Positions 17,173 through 25,692 of a stretch of 64,000 nucleotides of DNA are shown piece after piece. This DNA is from Bacillus sp. FJAT-45350 (GTDB taxonomy: Bacteria; Bacillota; Bacilli; Bacillales; NISU01), in assembly GCF_002335805.1 (NCBI RefSeq), contig NZ_NISU01000001.1:186001-250000 (forward strand), read 5' to 3'. Under the pieces are notes generated by a model. It was not told where the DNA came from, did no database searches, and worked only from the letters and a program-made list of their open reading frames with translations. How positions within the stretch are numbered: the stretch's first letter is position 1; every line of letters begins with the position of its first letter. Made by a program: the position numbers and the translations under genes.

Positions 17173-18189
17173 TTAATACAAGAAATTAGCTAGTGAATAG
17201 AATAAAGGAATACCGATAACTAAGTTGAAAGGGAATGTAATCCCAAGAGCAAGACCAAGGTAGATGGACGGGTCAGCTTCAGGTACAGAAGAACGTAAAG
17301 CCGCTGGCGCTGCGATATAGGATGCACTAGCTGCAAGTACGCCCATTAACGTTGCTCCTCCAAGAGAGAGTCCTGCCACATAACCAGTTAAGATTCCTAA
17401 TACCCCGTACATCAATGGCATAACCGTAGCGAAGGCTAATAACTTCACTCCATGACGTCTAACAACAGCTAAACGTTGTCCTGCGATTAGTCCCATGTTT
17501 AATAAAAATAGTATTAAAATACTTTGGTAGAGGTCTAGGAAGAGTGGTTTAATAACGGGAATACCATTTTCACCAACAGCAAGACCAATAAGAAGACTTC
17601 CAACAAGTAGTAGTACACTTTTTCCAAAAAAGCTTTCTTTCAAAACATCTTTGCTAATAAAAGATAAAGGATTTTGAGCAATAATTCCTACCTTCTTATC
17701 TGGTAGGACAGTTTCTTTGTCTTTTGATTTCTCTAAAATACCTAATAATAATAGAGCTACTAAAATAGCTGGTACTTCCATAAGAACAACCATTGCATTC
17801 ATAAAGCTTTCATAGCTCGTATTTGAGTTTTCTAAAAAAGTAATTGCTGCACCGTACGTAACAATACTTACTGAACCATAAGTTGCAGCTAGACCAATTG
17901 CATTTTTTAAATCCATTTTCATCAGTTTTCTAAGTACAAATAGGGTCACTATTGGAATGACAGTACCTAAAAATAATGCAGCGACAATTGGTTTAGATAC
18001 GGTCGCCAATGAATAGTTTGACAGTTCAATACCACCTTTTAACCCGATGGCGATTAATAAATAAATACTTAACGCTTCCCCAAGCCCTTGTGGGAACTTT
18101 AGGTCAGACTTCACCATTGCGGCAATAATGCCTAGCAAGAAAAATAATACTGCTGGAGATAATAAATTTTGCACGACCATATCTAACAT
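17173..18189 (-). CDS. sbtA: sodium-dependent bicarbonate transporter, SbtA family
   Basis: A 338-residue membrane protein of the SbtA/DUF897 family, in cyanobacteria a Na+-driven bicarbonate importer. About ten helices occur in two halves. Family-like segments are LKFPQGLGEALSIYLLIAIGLKGGIEL, GLAATYGSVSIVTYGAA and, in the second half, GGATLMGVLAASASYIAAPAALR. The start at 18189 follows GGAGGGTTCAGT; an upstream start at 18237 is inside the preceding hairpin and unlikely. It sits between DUF2294 and the carbonic-anhydrase-like gene. Function in Bacillaceae is by family homology only. Confidence 0.85.
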   Translation of the reverse strand: MLDMVVQNLLSPAVLFFLLGIIAAMVKSDLKFPQGLGEALSIYLLIAIGLKGGIELSNYSLATVSKPIVAALFLGTVIPIVTLFVLRKLMKMDLKNAIGLAATYGSVSIVTYGAAITFLENSNTSYESFMNAMVVLMEVPAILVALLLLGILEKSKDKETVLPDKKVGIIAQNPLSFISKDVLKESFFGKSVLLLVGSLLIGLAVGENGIPVIKPLFLDLYQSILILFLLNMGLIAGQRLAVVRRHGVKLLAFATVMPLMYGVLGILTGYVAGLSLGGATLMGVLAASASYIAAPAALRSSVPEADPSIYLGLALGITFPFNLVIGIPLFYSLANFLY

Positions 18190-18224
18190 ACTGAACCCTC
18201 CAATTCTTATTGTGGCTATGGGAA

Positions 18225-18265
18225 CAAAAAAGACCAACGAAGATGATATTCATCAACGTTGGTCT
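18225..18265 (-). terminator. hairpin with T-run between DUF2294 gene and sbtA
   Basis: Minus-strand stem AGACCAACG/CGTTGGTCT (18257-18265 and 18231-18239) with an inner TTGATGA/TCATCTT stem, then TTTTTTG. It ends only 36 bases before the sbtA start, so it either terminates most DUF2294 transcripts or acts as an attenuator for sbtA. Confidence 0.75.
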
Positions 18266-18310
18266 ACCTTGCACTCACCTTAGTAGGCGTTTGCTTGATC
18301 TCCCAAATCA

Positions 18311-18691
18311 TTATTCAGCTAATTTCTTTTCTAAATTGTCCTGTAGAATAAAGACAATAATACGTTCTCCGTTACGGGTACTAATATCGGTGTGAAAGCT
18401 TTCGACTTGCTCATTTGTTAATGAGTAGATAAGATCTTTTAATTGTTTGTTTCCTGTTTCAATTAAATCAGACCGGATTTTCTTTATTGAGAGCAATCCA
18501 GTTTCGCTTTTAGTCAGCTCTTTTTCAGCTGGCGTTAATATCCCCTGAAGCTGTACGATAATCATATTACGTAAAATATCTGATTTAACTTGAACAGAAC
18601 CTCTTCCGAAATATTCCTTTTCCCATTGAGTGAGGGCTTTACTAATTTCAGCCTCTAGCAGACCTTTTTTACGTTTCTCCGTTGTTTCCAT
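18311..18691 (-). CDS. DUF2294 family protein
   Basis: A 126-residue soluble protein that matches the DUF2294 pattern: LEAEISKALTQWEKEYFGRGSVQVKSDI, then MIIVQLQGILTPAEKELTKSETG, and a C-terminal VESFHTDISTRNGERIIVFIL. Its biochemical role is not established. The start at 18691 follows AGGGGGTTACCT; an upstream ATG at 18709 is weaker. It is the first gene after the structured leader and precedes sbtA, so a role linked to bicarbonate or sodium is suggested by context only. Confidence 0.75.
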   Translation of the reverse strand: METTEKRKKGLLEAEISKALTQWEKEYFGRGSVQVKSDILRNMIIVQLQGILTPAEKELTKSETGLLSIKKIRSDLIETGNKQLKDLIYSLTNEQVESFHTDISTRNGERIIVFILQDNLEKKLAE

Positions 18692-18783
18692 AGGTAACCC
18701 CCTAATCAATGCTTATATAAACAGAATATTACAATTAAATTGCTTAAGAACTCAGACAACGTCTATGTTCTTAGATAAAAAAA

Positions 18784-18968
18784 CGGTATATTCCACTGTT
18801 TAATTACTTTCAAAACAGCAAAATATACCGATTATCTTTAATCTCGACTATGATGGATGAATAGTTGGTTTTCATCTTATCCCTATCAGGTTATGATATT
18901 GACATAATGCTAACCTATATCCCCATATAGCATCTATTAGTAACATCTCGGTAAAAATTATAGTGTTA
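18784..18968 (-). ncRNA. candidate structured leader or small RNA upstream of DUF2294-sbtA
   Basis: A transcript of about 185 nt is predicted from a perfect promoter at 18975-19003 to an intrinsic terminator whose stem pairs CGGTATATT (18822-18830) with AATATACCG (18784-18792), strengthened by CTGTTT/AAACAG, followed on the minus strand by seven T. Inner hairpins are visible: CTATAT-GGGG-ATATAG, TTATG-N7-CATAA, and GATGAA-N9-TTCATC. A UACCGA near the 5' end can pair with UCGGUA in the terminator 5' arm, a possible antiterminator. No coding frame is evident. I do not match it to a known riboswitch. It could be an attenuating leader or an independent sRNA. Confidence 0.5.
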
Positions 18969-18974
18969 ATAATC

Positions 18975-19003
18975 ATTATAATTTCTCACCATTACAGTGT
19001 CAA
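18975..19003 (-). promoter_or_regulatory. consensus sigma-A promoter
   Basis: TTGACA (18998-19003) and TATAAT (18975-18980) on the minus strand with an exact 17-base spacer: both hexamers are perfect. Transcription would start near 18968, about 277 bases before the DUF2294 gene. Confidence 0.8.
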
Positions 19004-19237
19004 TAAAAAATCTCTAATTTGTATAGGTTTGGTACTTTCGCTTCATCTTTCCTTTTGAATATAATGGTATTCTAATTCTTGTATGCTTTAGAATAATATA
19101 TTGGAATTAACTATCTTTTACTATAATATTTACTATGTCTATTTTCTTGATTTTATTCTAATTAATTAGCTGTATAACCGGATTGGTTTAGGCAACAATG
19201 AATGCTAGCGAAGTTTATACTAGGAGTGTGAATCCTA

Positions 19238-20122
19238 ATGTATGTATTTATAGTCAACCCTATTTCAGGGAATGGTAGGACAATAACTATTTGGAAAAAT
19301 ATAGAACGTTTATTGGTTGATAAAGGTATTACGTATGACGTGAAATATACTAACGGCCAGGGACATGCAACAGAAATAGTGCGAGAGCTTGATTCAAGTA
19401 ATGTTACTGCAGTTATAGCTGTTGGTGGTGATGGTACGGTCCACGATGTGGTAAATGGTCTAAAGGTAGTTAAAGTTCCTCTAGGTATTATTCCGGCAGG
19501 CTCTGGTAATGATTATGCTCGCTCTATGAATATACCGAAAGATTTTAAATTAGCTTTAGAAAGAATTTTAACGGGTAAGAAAAAGAAAATAGATATTTTA
19601 CATGTTGGAGAAAGATGTTGTATGACGGTTATCGGGATTGGCTTCGATGGAAGAGTGGCTGAACTAGCAAACAGTTCGAAATATAAGAAGATATTAAATG
19701 GGTTGAATCTTGGGAAATTTACCTATTTGGCAATTGTATTAAAAGTTCTCTTTCAATATAAACCAACAAAAGTAACAATTACATTAGATGATGAAGATAT
19801 TACCTTTGATGATGTATGGTTGGTTGCCGTAGCTAATCTACCGTATTATGGTGGTGGAATGAATATTTGTCCTGATGCGGAGAGTGATGATGGAATATTA
19901 GATGTTTGCATCGTCCATTCCATTACTAAGTTAAATCTCCTTAAAGTATTTCCAAAAGTGTTTAAAGGAAAGCATGTATCACACCAATCTATTACAATAC
20001 TAAGAGGAAAAAAAATCAAGGTCATCTCAGATACACCTGTTGTTATTCATGGAGATGGAGAAATCATAGGTCAAACTCCTATTGAAGTAATTATTGTAAA
20101 AGATGTACTAGATATTGTTTAG
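19238..20122 (+). CDS. diacylglycerol/lipid kinase (DagK, YegS/BmrU type)
   Basis: A 294-residue soluble lipid kinase of the DAGKc family. VFIVNPISGNG at the N-terminus and AVGGDGTVHDVVNGL (about 67-81) form the nucleotide site, and IPAGSGNDYARSM follows. The C-terminal beta-sandwich contains GGGMNICPDAESDDGILDVCIV. It would phosphorylate diacylglycerol or another lipid at the membrane; B. subtilis DgkB recycles diacylglycerol from lipoteichoic acid synthesis. DgkB or a YtlR/BmrU-type paralogue cannot be told apart here. Start supported by TAGGAGTG. Single-gene unit ending at the heptamer repeat element. Confidence 0.88.
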   Translation: MYVFIVNPISGNGRTITIWKNIERLLVDKGITYDVKYTNGQGHATEIVRELDSSNVTAVIAVGGDGTVHDVVNGLKVVKVPLGIIPAGSGNDYARSMNIPKDFKLALERILTGKKKKIDILHVGERCCMTVIGIGFDGRVAELANSSKYKKILNGLNLGKFTYLAIVLKVLFQYKPTKVTITLDDEDITFDDVWLVAVANLPYYGGGMNICPDAESDDGILDVCIVHSITKLNLLKVFPKVFKGKHVSHQSITILRGKKIKVISDTPVVIHGDGEIIGQTPIEVIIVKDVLDIV

Positions 20123-20146
20123 GTGAAATTTAAATTTAGAATTTAG

Positions 20147-20326
20147 AATTGCAAATGGCGAATTAAGAGCTTTTAATGTTCTAGCAAAGCTAGAACGAGT
20201 CTCTGCTAATTGCGCGGCTGATTTATCAGCCGCGCAATTAGCAATTAGCAATTAGCAATTAGCAATTAGCAATTAGCAATTAGCAATTAGCAATTAGCAA
20301 TTAGCAATTAGCAATTAGCAATTAGC
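20147..20326. repeat. dispersed element with AATTAGC heptamer array, copy 2
   Basis: Same build as 2361-2574: a GAATTGCAAATGGCGAATT block, a perfect hairpin GTTCTAGC-AAA-GCTAGAAC, the CGCGGCTGAT hairpin with TT loop, then the heptamer array 20234-20326 (about 13 units). The last unit supplies the TAA stop (20322-20324) of the convergent minus-strand gene. It again fills a convergent junction. Confidence 0.9.
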
Positions 20327-20603
20327 TCTTTCCTCTAATTTCCATAATAAATTTATGGAAATGTCCTACTGCCACTGTAAGAATCGCCTCATTTGTGTTT
20401 CTCTCTTCTGGCATTTCTACATCATGAAAGTACTCTCTTATTTCTTCTAATTGCTCATTTTGTTCTTTGAAAAGACGAGTGTTTGTGAATTTTGTTTCCA
20501 TACCGAGGTGAGAACCTTCTTCATTTAGCTCTTGAATAAGTCGATCTAGCTGTTGAACTTTTTTGTAATACTCTTCAATTTGCTTCTCCCTATGAGTTTT
20601 CAT
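20322..20603 (-). CDS. small coiled-coil protein, unknown
   Basis: A 93-residue soluble, charged protein that is nearly all helix: HREKQIEEYYKKVQQLDRLIQELNEEG predicts a coiled coil, and the end is HFHKFIMEIRGKS. The start at 20603 follows GGAGGGACTGGA; an upstream ATG at 20624 lacks a site. Its stop codon lies within the last heptamer of the repeat array, so the repeat may have altered its C-terminus. No family recognised. Confidence 0.65.
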   Translation of the reverse strand: MKTHREKQIEEYYKKVQQLDRLIQELNEEGSHLGMETKFTNTRLFKEQNEQLEEIREYFHDVEMPEERNTNEAILTVAVGHFHKFIMEIRGKS

Positions 20604-20789
20604 TCCAGTCCCTCCTAATTTCATCTCTTATTACTGTTGTAGCACAAGTTGCAAATGGGATAAAGTGCAAAGCTTTTGCATCTAGGCATTGAATTTTCAC
20701 GTCAAACTTTAGAAATTCCTATTCCCATGCATAGCACCTATTACATACATTATTGATAAGAAGTTTGATGTATGAGAGGAGGGACTTGT

Positions 20790-21620
20790 TTGGGTACAGT
20801 AGCAACAAACCGGTGGCTCGTTCAGTATATAGAGAAATATAGTGATACATTGTCCCAGCAAGAAAAGTTACAACTTCAATTAGATACAATGATAGCGCCT
20901 CTTACTCGTGTATTTAAAAGTAGAGATATGGTTGGCTTACACCGTTATTTATTGGAAAGTGGATTATTTTATCCAGATAAAAATATTACAGAAGAGTTAG
21001 AAATAATGAAGTCTAGCCAGCTTTGGAGAACAGTTCAAAATGAATATCTTACCTTAAAAAAAGCATGGTGTGGACCAAAAGCGAAAATATTCCTTTACCC
21101 GTTAGAGGAGAGAAACGAATTGATAATGAAAGAACTTGGTGGAAAAATGGGTTTAGGATTTCCTGATAAAATTTTCTTATTTGTTACAGGACGATTAGAG
21201 GAGAGTGAGCTCAAAGCGTTAGTAACTCATGAATATCATCATGTTTGTCGCTTACAATCACTTGATATGCCTCATGATAAAGTAACGTTACTCGATTCAC
21301 TTATTATTGAAGGGTTAGCAGAGGTAGCTGTTCAAGAAAGAATGGGCTATCGATGTGTTGCAAATTGGGCTAAGCGGTATTCAGAAGAAGAGGCGAAGCA
21401 AATTTGGTACAGGTTTTTCATAAATAATAAGGAAATTAAAGGGAAGGAACAACACCTACCATTTTTATATGGTACAGATATTATTCCGCCATGGGGTGGT
21501 TATAGTGTGGGCTTTCATATCGTAAATACTGCAATTAAAAATGACAAAGAACTTGTAACTAATGAGCTATTACAACTGTCAGCGAAAGAAATTCTATCTA
21601 TTTCTTCCTTTTCATCATAA
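20790..21620 (+). CDS. yjaZ: DUF2268 putative zinc-dependent protease, YjaZ-like
   Basis: A 276-residue protein with the DUF2268 zinc-protease pattern: HEYHH in VTHEYHHVCRLQ (HExxH), followed by SLIIEGLAEVAVQE, where the glutamate is the likely third ligand, and a GYSVGFHIV segment. Synteny with B. subtilis yjaZ-yjbA-trpS supports the assignment. A TTG at 20790 is taken as the start because AGGAGGG lies eight bases before it; an in-frame ATG at 20772 would put this ribosome site inside the gene. No signal peptide is visible. Target proteins are unknown. Confidence 0.82.
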   Translation: MGTVATNRWLVQYIEKYSDTLSQQEKLQLQLDTMIAPLTRVFKSRDMVGLHRYLLESGLFYPDKNITEELEIMKSSQLWRTVQNEYLTLKKAWCGPKAKIFLYPLEERNELIMKELGGKMGLGFPDKIFLFVTGRLEESELKALVTHEYHHVCRLQSLDMPHDKVTLLDSLIIEGLAEVAVQERMGYRCVANWAKRYSEEEAKQIWYRFFINNKEIKGKEQHLPFLYGTDIIPPWGGYSVGFHIVNTAIKNDKELVTNELLQLSAKEILSISSFSS

Positions 21621-21755
21621 TTCGGCAAATAAAGCTAAAAGAGGTAAAAGGGATTTACTAGTAAAGAGAGAAACCTTATTTTACGAATAAAAATAAGGTG
21701 TGAGGGTGATGAAGAAAAAATGTGATAGGTCAATGAGGATAGGAAGGGTATGATA

Positions 21756-21962
21756 ATGCGCTTCTTTATACTCCTCATTGGCTTTGGTTTAGCAGTCGCT
21801 GGTGGTGTTAGCATATTAGCCTATTTAAATTTACTAGCAGCAGGTTATGATTTTAAAACATATTTCAAGTTTATAATTTATAGAGTTGAATTATATTTAT
21901 TTATTATTGGAGCTCTTCTAATAACAGCAAGTATATACTTACCTAATAATCGAAAAAAGTAA
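21756..21962 (+). CDS. small two-helix membrane protein
   Basis: A 68-residue protein with two hydrophobic helices (about 3-25 and 38-58) joined by AGYDFKTYFKF and ending in a basic NNRKK tail. The start at 21756 suits the AGGAAGGG ribosome site; the ATG at 21750 is too close. It lies between yjaZ and yjbA in the same orientation. No family recognised. Confidence 0.6.
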   Translation: MRFFILLIGFGLAVAGGVSILAYLNLLAAGYDFKTYFKFIIYRVELYLFIIGALLITASIYLPNNRKK

Positions 21963-22063
21963 CATAAAATATTTATAGTTGAATATAGTAGTTGTGGAAT
22001 AAATTGGCTCAGCCCTGACTATACTGTTGATACAAATAATTCTACAGTAAAGGGGGCGAAGAG

Positions 22064-22810
22064 ATGGTCCATGTTCGAGATGTATGGATTAATTGGTTTG
22101 AAGGTGAAGAGAATGGTTACAATGTGTGTGAATTTCATGAGTGGAGAAGTGACGATCGTATAGAGGTGCTTGACCAAGCTATTGTTGTGAGGGTGAGCAA
22201 TGAACTGTATAACTACATAGAAAACAATATAGGTGAGCTACCTGATCAGTTACTTAATTATGTCTATCAAAAAAGCTATTTACGAAAGAATATGTCCCGA
22301 ATTCAATTAGATTATTGTTTTATTGCTACAGATGGACAAGGGGTCATCGCGGTAGATACCGTTGGATATCGAACACCGATTAGAAAGAGTAGGTTAACCC
22401 CAAGGCAAGAGCAAATAGTATTTGACCTTTTAGAGAATGAACAATTTACTGTATATGAGCTTGATTATGAAGTAGATAGCAAAGAATATCATATTCTTTC
22501 TCCGAGCCCTAATGATATGAAAGGGTTGACTAGAAAAGAAAGACAGCTTAAGCAACTTCTCTATATGGCGTTGGATCAGCTATATACATCAGGTAATGTT
22601 GCAGAGGTAAGATATTGGTTTACTGAATGGGACCCGAGTATGTATATTGACATTCAGGGAATGAACTTAGATGAAGCGTGGAACTCCTTATATGCTGAGG
22701 TTAAAGAAGGATGGTCAGAAGCTCATTATAAATTCTGTGAAGCTTTAGTGAAAGGACAACCCTTCTTTGAGAAACTGTGGGAACTAGAGCACGGACAAAG
22801 TGTGAAATAA
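22064..22810 (+). CDS. yjbA: YjbA-like protein (UPF0736/DUF3603)
   Basis: A 248-residue soluble protein matching the YjbA family: [23 protein letters not shown] at the N-terminus and a conserved [19 protein letters not shown] helix, with [11 protein letters not shown] near the C-terminus. The family is conserved in Bacilli but has no established activity. Length matches the family (about 250). RBS AAAGGGGGCGAAG. In B. subtilis the gene precedes trpS; here five features separate them. Confidence 0.85.
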   Translation: MVHVRDVWINWFEGEENGYNVCEFHEWRSDDRIEVLDQAIVVRVSNELYNYIENNIGELPDQLLNYVYQKSYLRKNMSRIQLDYCFIATDGQGVIAVDTVGYRTPIRKSRLTPRQEQIVFDLLENEQFTVYELDYEVDSKEYHILSPSPNDMKGLTRKERQLKQLLYMALDQLYTSGNVAEVRYWFTEWDPSMYIDIQGMNLDEAWNSLYAEVKEGWSEAHYKFCEALVKGQPFFEKLWELEHGQSVK

Positions 22811-22934
22811 GGCTAATAGAATTGTGATTATCTTTAGAACGTTTTTTATCTGTTATTTACAGTCCTCTGAAACTTTCTTATAATAGGAAAGAAGAATAAT
22901 AAAAGTTGTACAATTTGAAGAGGAGGGCGTACTT

Positions 22935-23054
22935 ATGAATGGAGATTCTTTAGCACATTTAATTATGCAGATCTTAACAGTTGTTATCTTCGCAGGTACA
23001 ATTGGTGTTTCACTATTAGTAGGCGCGATCTGGAGAAAAGATAGAGGCTATTAA
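22935..23054 (+). CDS. 39-residue single-span membrane microprotein
   Basis: A short frame with a very strong ribosome site (AGAGGAGGGCGTACTT) encoding MNGDSLAHLIMQ followed by one hydrophobic helix (about 12-32) and a WRKDRGY tail. A hairpin with T-run begins 24 bases after the stop, so it looks like a complete transcription unit. I do not recognise the family; a role as a membrane regulator is only a guess. Confidence 0.6.
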   Translation: MNGDSLAHLIMQILTVVIFAGTIGVSLLVGAIWRKDRGY

Positions 23055-23077
23055 GAGCTCATCCTAATATCTATTGA

Positions 23078-23125
23078 AGAGGATGTCTTTATCGTTGTTA
23101 TTCAACGTATGGATATCCTCTTTTT
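23078..23125 (+). terminator. terminator after the 39-residue gene
   Basis: AGAGGAT (23078-23084) pairs with ATCCTCT (23115-23121), with further inner pairing and a TTTTT tail. Confidence 0.6.
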
Positions 23126-23128
23126 CGT

Positions 23129-23371
23129 GTGGGAGAAGAGATTGAATCTCTATGTGCAACCACAGAAGAGTTATCTGCTAGCGCTGAAGAAGTAAATGCC
23201 TCTGTTCATGAAATGGAAGATAAATCAAGAGAAGCGACTGAAAAGTTAGAAGTTGTAGCAATGGAAACAAATAACCAGTTAAAGTCAATGGAAGAAGTAC
23301 AAGGTACATCAAAGCAAATGCTTCAGCTTGCAACTCAACTTGAAGAAATGATAAAAAAATTTAAGGTATAA
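23129..23371 (+). pseudogene. C-terminal remnant of a methyl-accepting chemotaxis protein
   Basis: The frame (80 residues) encodes only the last coiled-coil helix of a chemoreceptor: ATTEELSASAEEVNASVHEM, then NNQLKSMEEVQGTSKQMLQLA and the typical end LEEMIKKFKV. Sensor, membrane helices, HAMP domain and the signalling tip are all missing. There is no ribosome site and the frame begins just behind a terminator, so it is probably not expressed. It is best read as the scar of a deleted receptor gene. Confidence 0.8.
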
Positions 23372-23458
23372 TAGATTTCACCATTAGCTATATTTTTCGC
23401 TGATGGTGATTATTTATGTCAAAGTAAAATAATAATGGATAAGGGGTGAGTAAAACAT

Positions 23459-25072
23459 ATGAATGATCAAGAAAGGATTCATGCTCTTGAAAAGAGGGTT
23501 GAAAAACTTGAAGAAGAGTTAGCATCTATTAAGAGTAGTCAATCCAGTAACGTTCCTACAATAAACAAAAAACGACCTATAACAGTACAAAAGAATATAA
23601 ATAAAAAAGTAATAACAAAGAAAAATGAAAAAGATTGGGAAAAAGAATTCGGTCAAGTATGGTTACCAAGAATTTTTATCTTTGTCCTACTTATTGGTGT
23701 GATATGGGCTTTTAAGGCTGGTACAGAGCTTGGGCTAATAAACGAATATGTCAGAGTTGTTGCAGGATTTCTAGCCGGAGGTGCAATGCTTCTAGTTGGC
23801 CATATCCAATCAAAGAAGCAACATTATGTTCTTTCACAGGTTCTTCTTGGAGGAGGAGTGGCATTATTTTTTGTTACTACGTTTTCGGCACATGTTTTAT
23901 ATGGATTTCTAACATTGCTACTGGCATTTAGTATACATGTAGCAGTAGTTGCATTGGGACTATATTTAACGATTCGTTATCAGTCACAAAGTATCGGTAT
24001 TGTCAGTAGTATTGGAGGTTTTCTAGTTCCATTTATATTAAACTCTTCTAGTGGCAATGTCATATTCTTTGTATCGTATGAGCTACTAATCTTTGTAGCA
24101 TTTATGTATATAGCTACACGTCGTCAGTTAAATCGTTTATATTCAGTCATTATTTATGGATTGCATTTTGCTTTTCTCGCTTTTTCAGTATTTGAACCGA
24201 TGTCTAACATTATTACATTCGGGGCCATTATTCAGCATGTTATGTTGTTGCTATATTTCCTATTTGGTTACGATTTGAAAAAGGAAAACAGTTTTGCAGT
24301 GTTGTCTACTTCAGTCTTCGTGGCGCTATGGGCAATAACTTCATTTAATGAGTTTGGTTATACGTTTATTTTACTAAGTATGTCTATTATTTATGTTGTA
24401 TTAGCATTAGTGATAAAAAGAGGAAATGAAGTGAAAGCAGTCCTTCTTTCTAGTGTAGCTTTGATACTACTAATTTTCTTCATGAAGCAATATGAGGCTT
24501 CCCTTGGACTTCTTTTACTTGTACAGGGTGCAATCGTCACGTATCTTGGCTATCGTTTATTTTCTAAAATTCAAAAGTTTATTGGTCTAGTCATTTATGG
24601 AATTGGATTACTGTTTACACTAATGAACCCAATAGGAGCATTTATTTCAATTGAATTTGTATCTTGGTCAGTTTTAATGATTACGTTAGCTGGTCTCTAT
24701 GTTTTAATAAAATCAGCGCTACCGAAGAAAAATGATGTGATTATCCCAGTGAAGGTCGCTATTACTATTATTGGTTTACTTTATATTTCACAGTTAGCTC
24801 AACTACTTACAGTGAATGTAGGAACAACTTTAGAACCGATGGTCTTATCAATAAGTTGGCTGCTGTATGCAGCACTATTAATTGTGTATGGATTTTATAG
24901 AGAGGATAAAGTAATACGAGTAGTTGGTATCGCTTTGATTTTGTTTACTCTACTTAAAGTCATTCTCATAGATTTACCAACTGTTTCAATTGTTGTTCGT
25001 GCTCTTCTTTTCCTTGTATTAGGTACAATAGGGGTGGCAGTATCCAGATTATTTTATAGAAAAAAGTCATGA
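23459..25072 (+). CDS. DUF2339 polytopic membrane protein
   Basis: A 537-residue protein with a short N-terminal coiled coil (ERIHALEKRVEKLEEELASI), a basic linker to about residue 60, and then a long array of hydrophobic helices to the C-terminus. This is the layout of DUF2339 proteins (WEKEFGQVWLPRIFIFVLLIG, and VGIALILFTLLKVILIDLP near the end). Function is unknown. RBS AAGGGGTGAG. It stands after the chemoreceptor remnant; nothing nearby explains it. Confidence 0.8.
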   Translation: MNDQERIHALEKRVEKLEEELASIKSSQSSNVPTINKKRPITVQKNINKKVITKKNEKDWEKEFGQVWLPRIFIFVLLIGVIWAFKAGTELGLINEYVRVVAGFLAGGAMLLVGHIQSKKQHYVLSQVLLGGGVALFFVTTFSAHVLYGFLTLLLAFSIHVAVVALGLYLTIRYQSQSIGIVSSIGGFLVPFILNSSSGNVIFFVSYELLIFVAFMYIATRRQLNRLYSVIIYGLHFAFLAFSVFEPMSNIITFGAIIQHVMLLLYFLFGYDLKKENSFAVLSTSVFVALWAITSFNEFGYTFILLSMSIIYVVLALVIKRGNEVKAVLLSSVALILLIFFMKQYEASLGLLLLVQGAIVTYLGYRLFSKIQKFIGLVIYGIGLLFTLMNPIGAFISIEFVSWSVLMITLAGLYVLIKSALPKKNDVIIPVKVAITIIGLLYISQLAQLLTVNVGTTLEPMVLSISWLLYAALLIVYGFYREDKVIRVVGIALILFTLLKVILIDLPTVSIVVRALLFLVLGTIGVAVSRLFYRKKS

Positions 25073-25155
25073 CTCGATGTACGGTAAAGGGATTGTAAGA
25101 GTTTGTGTAGAATTAGATTATTATAATAACGTACTCAATAAAGGGAGAGACATAT

Positions 25156-25683
25156 ATGGGCAAGATACTCGTATTAGTTGGACCATCTGCAAGTGGAAAA
25201 ACAACTATTCAAAATGAACTAGGGTTTCCTAAAATTGTGACAACAACAACAAGACCAAAGCGAGAAGGGGAACGCAGTGGGATCGATTATCATTTTATGA
25301 CAACTGAAAACTTTAAAAAGGCTGTCGAGAATGATGAGTTTGTAGAGTATATCGTATACGCAGGTAATTCCTACGGCAGTCATAAACAAACAATCGAAGG
25401 AGCGCTTAGTTCAGAAGGGTATCACACGATTGTACTTGATATTCAAGGCGCACTGAAGCTAAAAGGATTGTATCCTAATGATGTTACGATTATGGTAATT
25501 TCTATTGATTTTAATGTGATAAAGCAACGATTAATAGAAAGAGAAAGTACAGAGGAAGAAATAGAAAGAAGATTGCAGCGAGCAAGGGAAGACAGAAAAC
25601 TATATTATTTAGCAGATCATATTTTTACGAATGATAAGGCGTTAGAGGAAACAATTAAACAAGTGAAAAAAGTGATTGAGTAG
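25156..25683 (+). CDS. guanylate kinase-like P-loop protein
   Basis: A 175-residue member of the guanylate kinase family: P-loop GPSASGKTT (9-17), GMP-binding TTTTRPKREGERSGIDYHF, YGSHKQTIE, and a lid-like ERRLQRAREDR segment. It is shorter than the usual housekeeping Gmk (about 200) and the P-loop differs, so it may be a paralogue with an altered nucleotide substrate (inference). RBS AAAGGGAGAG. The acetyltransferase gene follows after 9 bases, suggesting co-transcription. Confidence 0.82.
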   Translation: MGKILVLVGPSASGKTTIQNELGFPKIVTTTTRPKREGERSGIDYHFMTTENFKKAVENDEFVEYIVYAGNSYGSHKQTIEGALSSEGYHTIVLDIQGALKLKGLYPNDVTIMVISIDFNVIKQRLIERESTEEEIERRLQRAREDRKLYYLADHIFTNDKALEETIKQVKKVIE

Positions 25684-25692
25684 GGGTGTTTC

